NCBI RefSeq assembly: GCF_011762045.1
Contig: NZ_JAASQS010000009.1
Coordinates: 186,001-250,000, forward strand
Origin: Rhizomicrobium electricum
Lineage (GTDB): Bacteria > Pseudomonadota > Alphaproteobacteria > Micropepsales > Micropepsaceae
Reading direction: 5' to 3'
Length of the DNA stretch: 64,000 nucleotides
The notes under the pieces are model-generated. The model did not search any database. It had not been told where the DNA came from and saw only the letters and a program-made list of their open reading frames with translations. Positions within the stretch are counted from its first letter, which is position 1, and every line of letters starts with the position of its first letter. Below, piece after piece: positions 44,011 to 52,298 of this stretch. Both the position numbers and the translations under genes were made by a program.

Positions 44011-44889
44011 GTGAGGATTGGATTCATCGGTTTGGGCGGTATGGGACAAGGAATTGCCGCCAATATTCTGAAGGCCGGCCATGGCGTAATCGCCTGGAAC
44101 CGCAGTCCCGCGCCGGTAGAAGCCCTCGCCGCCCAAGGCGCGACGCCCGCCGAAAAGCCGGAAGACGCGCTGCAGGCCGACGCGGTGTTCTCGATGCTCG
44201 CCAACGACGCGGCGGTGCACGAAGTGGGTCTCGACAGCGTCCTCCTGGACCGCGCCGCCAAGGGTCTCGTCCACGTCAACATGGCGACGGTCTCGATTGC
44301 CTTCGCCCGCGAGATCGCCGCCGCCCACGCCCGCCACGGCCTCGGCTATGTCGCCGCGCCGGTGTTCGGCCGCCCCGACGCCGCGGCCGCCGGCAAGCTG
44401 ACCATCGTCGCGGCCGGAGCGCCCGACGCCCTTGCGAAGGTCGAACCGATCCTGAAAGCCATCGGCGCCAAATACGCCGTGGTCGGCAGCGAACCGGCGC
44501 AAGCCAATCTGTTCAAAATCACCGGCAATTTCATGATCGCCTCGGCGATCGAAACCATGGGCGAAGCGGCGGCTTTGCTGAAGAAAGGCGGCGTCGATCC
44601 GAAGGTGTTTTTCGACGTGATGACCACGGCCAATTTCTCGGCGCCGATTTATCAGATCTACGGCAAGATCATCGGCGACGAGGCCTACGACAAGGCCGGG
44701 TTCAAACTCAGCCTCGGCTACAAGGATGCGGGGCTGACGCTCGCCGCCGCCAAGGAGATGGAAGCCTCCCTGCCGCTGGCCAGCGTGGTGCACGACCATT
44801 TCGTCGAGGCCATGGCCAAAGGCTGGTCGGAGAAAGACTGGGCCTCGCTGGCGCTTCTCGCCGCACATCGCGCCGGTTTGAAAGGATAG
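44011..44889 (+). CDS. NAD(P)-dependent beta-hydroxyacid dehydrogenase (HIBADH family)
   Basis: A 292-residue 3-hydroxyisobutyrate dehydrogenase-type enzyme. Its N-terminal Rossmann motif is IGFIGLGGMGQGIAANILKA. The substrate loop is APVFGRPDAAAAGKLTIVAA (a glyoxylate/succinic semialdehyde reductase-like variant of the usual DAPVSGG), and the catalytic Lys is in NLFKITGNFMI. It probably reduces small semialdehydes or oxidises beta-hydroxyacids. The start is GTG at 44011, with GGAGG 5 nt upstream. Confidence 0.88.
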   Translation: MRIGFIGLGGMGQGIAANILKAGHGVIAWNRSPAPVEALAAQGATPAEKPEDALQADAVFSMLANDAAVHEVGLDSVLLDRAAKGLVHVNMATVSIAFAREIAAAHARHGLGYVAAPVFGRPDAAAAGKLTIVAAGAPDALAKVEPILKAIGAKYAVVGSEPAQANLFKITGNFMIASAIETMGEAAALLKKGGVDPKVFFDVMTTANFSAPIYQIYGKIIGDEAYDKAGFKLSLGYKDAGLTLAAAKEMEASLPLASVVHDHFVEAMAKGWSEKDWASLALLAAHRAGLKG

Positions 44890-44961
44890 ACGTTCGGTCC
44901 TCTTCCCGTGCGGCGATAAATTGCGTAAGAGGACGGCCAGCAGAAAGAAACTGGCCTTCCG

Positions 44962-45816
44962 ATGAGCGACACCAGCTATGTCCTGACCGTCTCCTGCCCC
45001 GACCGGCGCGGGATCGTATCGACCGTTACGCGCTATCTGTTCGATACCGGTTGCAACATCATCGACAGCGCCCAGTACGGCGACAGGGACAACGGCCGCT
45101 TCTTCCTGCGCATCTCGTTCGCCTCCGAGACCGGCGCCAGCGGCGATGCGATCCGCGAAGGCTTCGCGCCCATCGCGCGCGAATTCGACATGACCGCCGC
45201 GATCCACGACAGCGCGGTGAAGACGCGCACGCTGCTGATGGTGTCCAAGCTCGGCCATTGCCTGGTCGATCTGCTCTACCGCCACCGCATCGGCGCGCTG
45301 CCCATCGAGATTCCGGTGATCGTCTCCAACCATCGCGATTTCGCGGACGTCGCCGCCGCGTCCGGCATTCCGTTCCGCTATCTGCCGGTCAATGCCGACA
45401 ATCGCAAGGCGCAGGAAAAGACGCTGGCCGAGATCATCGCCGAGGAGCGCATCGATCTCGTCGTGCTGGCGCGCTACATGCAGATTTTGTCGCCCGCGAT
45501 TGCCGACGCCATGCCGGGACGGATCATCAATATCCATCACTCCTTCCTGCCGAGCTTCAAGGGCGCCCGCCCCTATCATCAGGCGCACGACCGCGGCGTG
45601 AAACTGATCGGCGCCACCGCGCACTATGTGACGAGCGACCTCGACGAAGGCCCGATCATCGAACAGGCCGTCGAACGCGCCACCCACGCGATGTCCGGCG
45701 ACGAAATGGCGGCGGTCGGCCGCGATATCGAAAACAAGGTGTTGGCGCGCGCGGTGCAATGGCACGCCGAACACCGCATCCTGCTGAACGGCAAGCGGAC
45801 GGTGGTGTTTTACTGA
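44962..45816 (+). CDS. purU: Formyltetrahydrofolate deformylase
   Basis: A 284-residue enzyme with an N-terminal ACT domain (YVLTVSCPDRRGIVSTVTRY) and a C-terminal formyltransferase domain. Catalytic Asn and His lie in IINIHHSFLPSFKGARPYHQ, and the catalytic Asp is in SDLDEGPIIEQ. It hydrolyses 10-formyl-THF to formate and THF, supplying formate for purine synthesis and balancing one-carbon pools. Length and motifs are complete. Confidence 0.96.
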   Translation: MSDTSYVLTVSCPDRRGIVSTVTRYLFDTGCNIIDSAQYGDRDNGRFFLRISFASETGASGDAIREGFAPIAREFDMTAAIHDSAVKTRTLLMVSKLGHCLVDLLYRHRIGALPIEIPVIVSNHRDFADVAAASGIPFRYLPVNADNRKAQEKTLAEIIAEERIDLVVLARYMQILSPAIADAMPGRIINIHHSFLPSFKGARPYHQAHDRGVKLIGATAHYVTSDLDEGPIIEQAVERATHAMSGDEMAAVGRDIENKVLARAVQWHAEHRILLNGKRTVVFY

Positions 45817-45842
45817 GGCGATCTAGCGAAGGCGCAAAACCT

Positions 45843-46062
45843 CTTTCCTCCCCCGCGGTGAAAACTCTTTCCGCCCGCACATTGGCAAAAAAAGCGGGGG
45901 AGGTGCCGAGCTTTTTGCGAGGCGGAGGGGGGACCGAGAACTGTTTCCACCACCGCGACATTCCCCCCTTCGTCACTGCTTCGCCGAGGCTACGCAGCGC
46001 CACCTCCCCCGCTATTTCCATGGCGTGCCGTTCGAAGTTCTGTTCTCCGCGGGGGAGGAAAG
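45843..46062. repeat. Nested inverted-repeat element
   Basis: Three concentric inverted repeats share one centre. Outer: CTTTCCTCCCCCGCGG (45843-45858) with its perfect 16-bp complement at 46047-46062. Middle: AGCGGGGGAGGTG (45893-45905) with CACCTCCCCCGCT (46001-46013), 13 bp perfect. Inner: AGGGGGGA (45926-45933) with TCCCCCCT (45962-45969). A transcript would fold into one long cruciform-like stem. It resembles the dispersed intergenic palindromes common in alphaproteobacteria. Confidence 0.8.
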
Positions 46063-46588
46063 ATTTTTCGCAACCCTCGCTCGCCGCGCTCCATATACCA
46101 AAGGCGGAATCGAAGAATTCCGCCTTCAGCCTCAAGCCCGCCGCCGCCTCCGGAGGCCGTTTTCAGGCGGCGATCGACAGGCGCATTGGTCTCTTTCTGC
46201 GGAGTGCGTGAGCAAACCCACCGCCTTGTGACGCCGCCGACGCCGCCATAGCGGTCTTACTCGGGCTTACGCGGTCCTCGCGGGGGTCATGCTTTTGCAG
46301 CGCGTGCGGGCGCGATACTCCTGTATTTGCGCAGATAGTTTAGGCCACGCGACGGATCGGAAAAATGTGAAACAGTTTTCCGGTCGCGCTTATCGGCCGA
46401 AAGCCGTCCTCCATTGTCAAACACCGCATTTCGATGTGGGTATGCGGTGCCAACGATTCAAGACGCAGGGAAAACTATTTTTCTGCACCTAGTTGCGCGA
46501 CGCAGCCGCAATAATTTCCGGAAGATGGACGAATGAAACGCGTCACAATGATGAATTGGTGAATGACGCGCGCAGCGATTTCCCTTGC

Positions 46589-46763
46589 TGTCATTCCCGG
46601 CCGAGCCAAGACGCGTCAGCGTCCTGCGAGGGGAAGGGAACCCAGGAGCCGAAATACATTGGGCGAAGAAGAACAAGCGAAGATCACTGCCGGCAGCGTG
46701 CCGTTGTCACGACCTGGGTCCCCTTCCCGTCGCTGCGCTGCGCTAGCTCCGCCGGGGATGACA
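46589..46763. repeat. MITE-like palindromic element, copy A
   Basis: The left end is TGTCATTCCCGGCCGAG (46589-46605). The right end CCGCCGGGGATGACA (46749-46763) is its imperfect complement. Inner arms GGGAAGGGAACCCAGG and CCTGGGTCCCCTTCCC face each other. The same termini and inner arms recur in the element at 61980-62157. It carries no coding capacity. Confidence 0.75.
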
Positions 46764-46771
46764 GTTGGGGT

Positions 46772-47054
46772 GCGCCCGCGTGAGGCAGAAAAGGAAGCGC
46801 CCGTGGGGGGCAGAAAAGATACGCGGAGAGATCGCGTTGTTATTTCTGCACCACGCATTCTTTTCTGCCCCACGCGGGCGGACGAATTTTTGCGTTGGCA
46901 CTCAGAACGCGGGGGGAAGTGCTGAGCGTAGCGAGGCAAAGGGGGGATCGTCCGTGCGCTGAATAAGCCCCCCTTCCCGCGCTTCGCTGCGGACTTCCCC
47001 CCGCGGTCTCGGTGCGGGTCGAGAGAACGTTGCGCCCGCGTGGGGCAGAAAAGA
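46772..47054. repeat. Cluster of 22-23 bp direct and inverted units
   Basis: The unit CGCCCGCGTGGGGCAGAAAA occurs in four places. Imperfect forward copies lie at 46772-46794 and 46797-46819. An exact reverse complement lies at 46859-46880 and an exact forward copy at 47033-47054, so the last two form a perfect 22-bp inverted repeat. Between them lie further G- and C-run palindromes. It looks like an intact palindromic element plus decayed ends of another copy. Confidence 0.75.
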
Positions 47055-47183
47055 CGGGCGCTTCTGCGCGGAAATCGGCGCTCGGCGCCTGAGCAACCTT
47101 TTGTTTACCAACATCGAACAGTATCGCGGCCGTTTCTTGGTTTGGCGTCGGGTGCCTTCGCAAGGACCGGAACGGAGGCAGGA

Positions 47184-47951
47184 ATGTCGGCAAGACCGCT
47201 GGTGATCATTGGGACGCCGTGCTTCGGCGCGATGCTGTCGCTGGGCTATGTCCAATCCCTGATCGAACTGACACGATACGCGCCCGCCAACGGGTTCGAT
47301 GTCGACTTCACCCTCTTGGGCAACGACGCGCTGATCACGCGCTGCCGCAACACCATCGTCTCGCAATTCCTCAAGCACCCCCAGGCCACCCACCTGCTGT
47401 TCGTCGATTCCGACATCACCTTCCGGCCGGAGCATGTGGCGCGGCTGCTGCAAGCGGACAAGGACCTGGTGGCCGGCATGTATCCGCTGAAGGCGCTCGA
47501 TTGGACCATTCCCGTCCCCGAGCCGCACCCGGCGTTCGACACGGTGGAGGAACTGGCGCTGCACTATGTCGGACGGCCCCTGCCCGCCGCCGCGGCGGAG
47601 TGGGACGGCCCGTTCGTCACCGGCGATTACGCCGGCACCGGCTTCATGATGATCACGCGCGCGATGGTGGAGCGCATGGTCGCGGCCTATCCGGACCTCT
47701 GCTACAGCGGCATCCACACCTATCCGCGCCTCGATCCGACGCCGTCGACGCAATACGCGCTGTTCGAATGCATGATCGATCCCGAGACCAAGTCCTATCT
47801 CAGCGAAGACTATGCCTTCTGCTGGCGCTGGCGGCGGCTGGGCGGAAAAATCTGGCTCGATACGGAGGGCCGCCTCACGCATGTCGGCCATCACGCTTAT
47901 CACGGCAATCCCGCACAGCGTTTCATTCCGCCCGGCGGCGCCAAAGCCTAA
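47184..47951 (+). CDS. Glycosyltransferase-like protein (GT-A fold)
   Basis: A 255-residue protein with a GT-A-like nucleotide-sugar domain. The DxD metal motif is HLLFVDSDITFRPEHVARLL, after an N-terminal PLVIIGTPCFGAMLSLGYVQ. The acceptor side is GDYAGTGFMMITRAMVERM, and SEDYAFCWRWRRLGGKIWLD is a typical (S/E)xDxxFxxR-like motif. It is cytoplasmic, with no signal or membrane helix. GGAGG and AGGA precede the ATG. The donor and acceptor are unknown. It stands alone among repeats. Confidence 0.75.
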   Translation: MSARPLVIIGTPCFGAMLSLGYVQSLIELTRYAPANGFDVDFTLLGNDALITRCRNTIVSQFLKHPQATHLLFVDSDITFRPEHVARLLQADKDLVAGMYPLKALDWTIPVPEPHPAFDTVEELALHYVGRPLPAAAAEWDGPFVTGDYAGTGFMMITRAMVERMVAAYPDLCYSGIHTYPRLDPTPSTQYALFECMIDPETKSYLSEDYAFCWRWRRLGGKIWLDTEGRLTHVGHHAYHGNPAQRFIPPGGAKA

Positions 47952-47952
47952 C

Positions 47953-48098
47953 TGTCATCCCCGTCAACCCGGCTTCGCGCGAAGCGCTATGCCGGGGCGT
48001 GCCCGGACCTACTCCAACGCAAGTCAGATTTCGAAGTGGTTCCCGGATCGCGCCAACGTGCCAGACGGAAAAGCCACCGTGGCGCGTCCGGGATGACA
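47953..48098. repeat. MITE-like palindromic element, copy C
   Basis: Termini TGTCATCCCCG (47953-47963) and CGGGATGACA (48089-48098) are inverted and match the ends of copies A and B. The interior differs and is itself palindromic in parts (CGCGCGAAGCGC-like segments). It begins 2 bp after the glycosyltransferase stop. Confidence 0.6.
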
Positions 48099-48145
48099 GG
48101 GAGACCTCTGGCCCGTCAAAAAGCCAGCTTTCACAAAAACTCTGG

Positions 48146-48170
48146 ATGGCCGGGTCGAACGCCCGGCCAT
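48146..48170. terminator. GC-rich hairpin downstream of GH127 gene
   Basis: ATGGCCGGG (48146-48154) pairs perfectly with CCCGGCCAT (48162-48170) around TCGAACG, 15 bp past the GH127 stop. No T-run follows on the minus strand. It may be a weak terminator or a relic of the neighbouring repeat family. Confidence 0.5.
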
Positions 48171-48184
48171 GACGAGTCGGGACG

Positions 48185-50896
48185 CTATGCCTTGATCCAC
48201 ACCTGGCTCAGTACCGGGCCGTGGTTGTGTTCGACGGGGTGTTCGCCGGCGGGGCCGGCGCGGTTCATGCGGGCGTAGTTGGGGATCGCGAGCAAGGGCG
48301 AACCGTCCGCCCACTGACCTTTCACCGCCACCACGCCGCCGAGGAGATCGGGGCGCCAGGTTTCGCTGAGGGCGGCGTTCGCCATCGCGAGATCGATGCG
48401 CGGCTGGTCGGCGGTCTCGACATTGTAGACCAGCGGGCCGCGGCGGATCGCGAGCTTGCCGCGGGTGGCTTCGATGCGGCCGTCGGCCTTCACCGTCTGC
48501 ACGCCGAGCGGCAATTCGAGCGCGATCTTATCGCCCTTCTGCCAGCGGCGGCGGATCACCGCGTAGCCGTTCTCGATCGTCACCGGCACGGCGACGCCGT
48601 TGACCGTGAGGCTTTTCAGGCCGCCGATGGCGGGCGTTGCGGCATAGAGTGTGCTGGTGGCGCGATTGGGGACGCGGATGCGGACGGCGAATTCCTTCGC
48701 CTCGGCGGGATTGACGGTGATCGCCACCGCGCCTTCCCACGGATAATTGGTCTCCTGCACCATCTCGACGCGCGTGCCGGCGATGTCGCCGACGTCGATC
48801 TTCGAGCCGACGAACAGGTTCACATAGAGGCCGTCCTTGCCTTTCACATAGGTCCAGGTCGGCACCATCAACAGCGTGCGCGGGATGTTGCCGACGCAGC
48901 ACGGGCACGTGTGCCAGTGATAGCGCGGAGCGCGATCTTCCAGCGGATTGGTGTAGGTGAAGGCCTTGCCTTCGAGGTCCACCGAGCCGAGCAGCGCGTT
49001 GTACATCGTCTCTTCGTAGAGATCGGCGTAGCGCGCGTCGTGATAGGAAAGGTTCAGCTTGTACTGGAAGAAGATCAGGCCGCAGCTCGAACAGCTTTCG
49101 CAATAGGCATCGTTCTTGAGCGCGTAATCGTCGCCGAAGCCTTCGGAGGTATCGCCGGACCCGACGCCGCCGGTGACATAGTATTTGCGGTTGACCATGT
49201 TGTCGCGCAGCGATGCCACCGCGCTCTGATAGCCGCGGTCGCCGGTTTCGGCGGCAATGTCCGACATGCCGGAATAGAAATAGACCGCACGCACGGCGTG
49301 GCCGACGGCTTCGTATTGCTGCTGCGGCGGCAGATGGCTCTGGTCGTATTCCGAGCCGCCCTGGCGCGACTCCAAGAGGAACTTGGCCAGCGCGATATAG
49401 GCATCGCCTTTACCGTGTCCTTCCATGTCGTTGACGAAACGGCCGAAGCGCACCAGCGCCTGCTCCATCTCCTGATGGCCGTCGAACCATGCTTTCTTGC
49501 CCGGCCCGATATTGGCGGCCCAGCAATCGGCGAGTTTCTTGGCGGCGTTGTAGAGGCGCAAATCCTTGCCGCCGGTCAGCGTGTAGTGATTGATCGCGCT
49601 CTCGATGAAATAGCCGGAGACATAGCCTTCGTGATTATCGCGATGCTCGGGCGACCAGCGTTCCGGCCACTCCTTGCGGTCGGCAAGCGTATAGGCGGTC
49701 TGCAGATAGCCGTCGGGATGCTGCGCCGCGAGGATGATCGGAATCCATTTTTCCAGCGTCACGCGCATCGCGGCCTGGGCGCTGAGGATTTCCGGATCGC
49801 CTTGCGCGTCCACCATCAAGGCGATGCACATGCTTTCGATGGTCTGATGCACCCAGGCGTTGGAGAACACGAACCCCTTGTGCTTGCCGTGCGGCTGGCC
49901 GCGCAACGCTTTCGCGGCTTCGATGAAATTGTCGAGACCGCCCTCGCCGATGGTCAGATCGGTGCGCTCGCATTGCTTCACGCAATACGGAATCCAGTTG
50001 ACGATGAGCGCCTTGGTGCGCGCCTTCCAGAACGGGCTCGTGATTGCGTACGGCGTCGTATAGACGACATCGAGACGCTCGTCCGGCGGCGGCGCTTCCA
50101 CCTTCAACGCCAGCGACGACGTCACCGGTCCGCGTGCGGCAAGTTCCAGCGTGTAGTTACCGGGCACCGTCGCCGTGGCGGAGGTCTGAGCCGCATCCTC
50201 GTCGGCGATCTTCACCTCGCCGGGACCGCTGGTCTTGCGCCACAGCAGCGCCGGCTGTTCGCCGAGCGAACGAACCTTGCCGAGCAGATAGGTCTCGCCG
50301 CCCGCGATTAGCGTCCGGTCCAGTCCCGCATCGACGCGCGGCAGCAGCACGCTCGGCCGGCCGTAGGCCTTCCACTGCAGCAGCGCGAAATTCTTGGCGT
50401 TATCCGCCTCGATTTCGAGGCGCAGGCGCAGCGTCTTCACCGGCTTGAAGGTGGTGGTGTTGAACTGATCGGCGGCGATGCCGAGCCCAGCGGCGGCGCT
50501 CACCGGTTCGAACGCGGAGCCGGTCCAATACAACACGCGATAGCTTTTGGGCGCATACAGCCAGGTGCCGGCGATGTGCCAGTAGACGTCGACGCTGTCG
50601 AGCGTGACCGGCTTGGTCCAGGTGTATTCGACCCACTGAGCCCCTTCCGGCTCCCAATAGCGCAGCGCATCGTGACTGCCGTCGGCCGAGTTGGACGGCG
50701 CGTAACCGCTGTTCACGCTGGCGCGTTCGGCATTGCTGGTCGCGCGCGACGTGGCGACGGTCGCGATCAGAGCGAGGTTCAGAGGCGGACGACGCACGGC
50801 AATGCGTTTGCCCCGTGCTTCCGCCGAAACCGCGAGCGGGGCCAACGCCGCGCCACTCAGGAACGTACGCCGACCGAAACCCTTCGTATTGCCCAC
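48185..50896 (-). CDS. GH127 beta-L-arabinofuranosidase-like protein, Tat-exported
   Basis: A 903-residue protein. GTG at 50896 follows GGGAG and opens a twin-arginine signal (GFGRRTFLSGAALAPLAVSA). Residues about 45-180 form a discoidin-like galactose-binding domain (APSNSADGSHDALRYWEPEG), then an Ig/PKD-like domain (about 185-265), then the GH127 barrel. The zinc site and nucleophile are intact: Glu600 and Cys602 (YCESCSSCG) and Cys666-Cys667 (TCPCCVGNIPR), matching the Glu-Cys3 zinc site of GH127/GH146. These enzymes release L-arabinose from plant cell-wall glycans. The N-terminal accessory domains make it longer than the minimal enzyme. Confidence 0.9.
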   Translation of the reverse strand: MGNTKGFGRRTFLSGAALAPLAVSAEARGKRIAVRRPPLNLALIATVATSRATSNAERASVNSGYAPSNSADGSHDALRYWEPEGAQWVEYTWTKPVTLDSVDVYWHIAGTWLYAPKSYRVLYWTGSAFEPVSAAAGLGIAADQFNTTTFKPVKTLRLRLEIEADNAKNFALLQWKAYGRPSVLLPRVDAGLDRTLIAGGETYLLGKVRSLGEQPALLWRKTSGPGEVKIADEDAAQTSATATVPGNYTLELAARGPVTSSLALKVEAPPPDERLDVVYTTPYAITSPFWKARTKALIVNWIPYCVKQCERTDLTIGEGGLDNFIEAAKALRGQPHGKHKGFVFSNAWVHQTIESMCIALMVDAQGDPEILSAQAAMRVTLEKWIPIILAAQHPDGYLQTAYTLADRKEWPERWSPEHRDNHEGYVSGYFIESAINHYTLTGGKDLRLYNAAKKLADCWAANIGPGKKAWFDGHQEMEQALVRFGRFVNDMEGHGKGDAYIALAKFLLESRQGGSEYDQSHLPPQQQYEAVGHAVRAVYFYSGMSDIAAETGDRGYQSAVASLRDNMVNRKYYVTGGVGSGDTSEGFGDDYALKNDAYCESCSSCGLIFFQYKLNLSYHDARYADLYEETMYNALLGSVDLEGKAFTYTNPLEDRAPRYHWHTCPCCVGNIPRTLLMVPTWTYVKGKDGLYVNLFVGSKIDVGDIAGTRVEMVQETNYPWEGAVAITVNPAEAKEFAVRIRVPNRATSTLYAATPAIGGLKSLTVNGVAVPVTIENGYAVIRRRWQKGDKIALELPLGVQTVKADGRIEATRGKLAIRRGPLVYNVETADQPRIDLAMANAALSETWRPDLLGGVVAVKGQWADGSPLLAIPNYARMNRAGPAGEHPVEHNHGPVLSQVWIKA

Positions 50897-51076
50897 GACT
50901 TTTCTCCCTGAAACGCCTGTTTTGCCCGAGCCTAGCGTGGCCCCGCGGACCCGGCAACTAAATGTCTGACTTATGACAGCGGCAGTACCGCACATTCCCG
51001 CCTATCCGGAGGGCGGTAGGATGCGCTTCGCGGCGATAGCACAACCCTATCGCGATAGATTTTTCGGAGTCCGATC

Positions 51077-52258
51077 ATGACCTTCACCTATTTCATGCCG
51101 ACCAGCATCTGCTTTGGATCGGGAGCCCTGGACGAGTTGGGCCGCGTGCCGCTGCCCGGCAAGAAGGCGCTGGTGGTGATTTCCGCCGGAACCTCGATGC
51201 GCAAGCTCGGCTACCTGTCCCGCGTGGAAGCGCTGCTGCACAAAAACGGCGCCGAGACGGTGGTCTATGACAAGATCCAGCCCAACCCGACCAAGTCGAG
51301 CGTGATGGAAGCGGCGGCGATCGCCCGCGCCGAGCAGTGCGATTTCGTCGTCGGCCTCGGCGGCGGCAGCAGCATCGATGCAGCCAAAAGCATCGCCGTG
51401 ATGGCGAAGAATCCCGGCGATTACTGGGACTACATTGCCGGCGGCAGCGGCGGCGGCAAGCCGGTGACCGAAGGCGCCCTGCCGATCATCGCGATCACGA
51501 CCACTGCGGGTACCGGCACCGAAGCCGATCCGTGGACCGTCATCACCAAGGAAGACACCAACGAGAAGATCGGCTTCGGCAACAAGCACACCTTCCCGTA
51601 TCTGTCGATCGTCGATCCCGACTTGATGATGAGCGTGCCGCGGGCGCTGACCGCCTATCAGGGCTTCGACGCCTTCTTCCATGCCGCCGAAGGCTTCATT
51701 GCGACCATCGCCAACCCGATGGGCGATCTGTTTGCGCTGAAAAGCATCGAACTGCTGGCGCGCTGGCTGCCGGTGGCGGTGAAAGACGGTTCGAACAAGG
51801 AAGCCCGCGCCCAGGTCGCCCTTGCCAACACGCTGTCCGGCCTGGTCGAGACCGCCTCCTGCTGCACGTCGGAGCATTCGCTCGAACACGCCATGAGCGC
51901 GTTCCATCCCAAGCTCGAACACGGCGCCGGGCTGATCATGCTGTGCCGCGCCTATTTCGGCTTCTTCCTGGGCAAGATTCCGGGCGAGCTTTACGAAGCC
52001 ATGGCCAAGGCGATGGGCGAAGACGTCGAGGCGCTGCCGAAGGACAAGCGCGCCGCCGCGTTCCTCACCGCGCTGGAAAAGATGATCAAGGCGTGCGGCA
52101 TGGAAAGCCTGAAGATGTCGGATTACGGCATCACCAGGGGAGAACTGCCGGCGCTGGCCAGGAATGCCCGCGAAACCATGGGCGGCCTGTTCGAACTCGA
52201 CCGCTACAAGCTGTCGTTCGAAGAGACGGTGGAAATTTACGAAAAGGCGTTTGCGTGA
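51077..52258 (+). CDS. Iron-containing alcohol dehydrogenase
   Basis: A 393-residue group III (Fe-ADH) dehydrogenase. The nucleotide-binding GGGSSIDAAKSIAVM and TTAGTGTEADPWTVI are typical. Metal ligands are supplied by the Asp and His of YQGFDAFFHAAEGF and the His residues in TSEHSLEHAMS and HPKLEHGAGLIM. It interconverts alcohols and aldehydes with NAD(P). CGGAG lies upstream of the ATG. A strong terminator follows directly. Confidence 0.92.
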   Translation: MTFTYFMPTSICFGSGALDELGRVPLPGKKALVVISAGTSMRKLGYLSRVEALLHKNGAETVVYDKIQPNPTKSSVMEAAAIARAEQCDFVVGLGGGSSIDAAKSIAVMAKNPGDYWDYIAGGSGGGKPVTEGALPIIAITTTAGTGTEADPWTVITKEDTNEKIGFGNKHTFPYLSIVDPDLMMSVPRALTAYQGFDAFFHAAEGFIATIANPMGDLFALKSIELLARWLPVAVKDGSNKEARAQVALANTLSGLVETASCCTSEHSLEHAMSAFHPKLEHGAGLIMLCRAYFGFFLGKIPGELYEAMAKAMGEDVEALPKDKRAAAFLTALEKMIKACGMESLKMSDYGITRGELPALARNARETMGGLFELDRYKLSFEETVEIYEKAFA

Positions 52259-52267
52259 AAGTGAACG

Positions 52268-52296
52268 AGGGGCCGCAACGAATGCGGCCCCTTTTT
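52268..52296 (+). terminator. Rho-independent terminator after Fe-ADH
   Basis: GGGGCCGCA (52269-52277) pairs perfectly with TGCGGCCCC (52283-52291) around ACGAA and is followed by TTTTT. It also separates the convergent asnS gene, whose stop lies 2 bp further on. Confidence 0.93.
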
Positions 52297-52298
52297 CA

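Larger units (their letters stand above)
45817..47183. other. 1.4-kb intergenic region rich in palindromic repeats
   Basis: No convincing gene is seen. It contains three repeat structures listed separately: a nested inverted repeat (45843-46062), a MITE-like element (46589-46763) and a set of 22-23 bp units (46772-47054). The A/T-richer stretch 46240-46560 holds short frames without ribosome sites or recognisable proteins. Confidence 0.6.

Noticed and set aside
43981..45774. Long open frame antisense to the HIBADH-type gene and purU
   Set aside because: It spans two well-supported sense genes and the gap between them, and its translation has no recognisable domain.
46289..46492. Short frame in the repeat-rich gap after purU
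   Set aside because: There is no ribosome site, no recognisable protein and an odd composition, and the region is dominated by repeats.
48221..50311. Long open frame antisense to the GH127 gene
   Set aside because: It is a shadow of the conserved GH127 coding strand, with biased composition.
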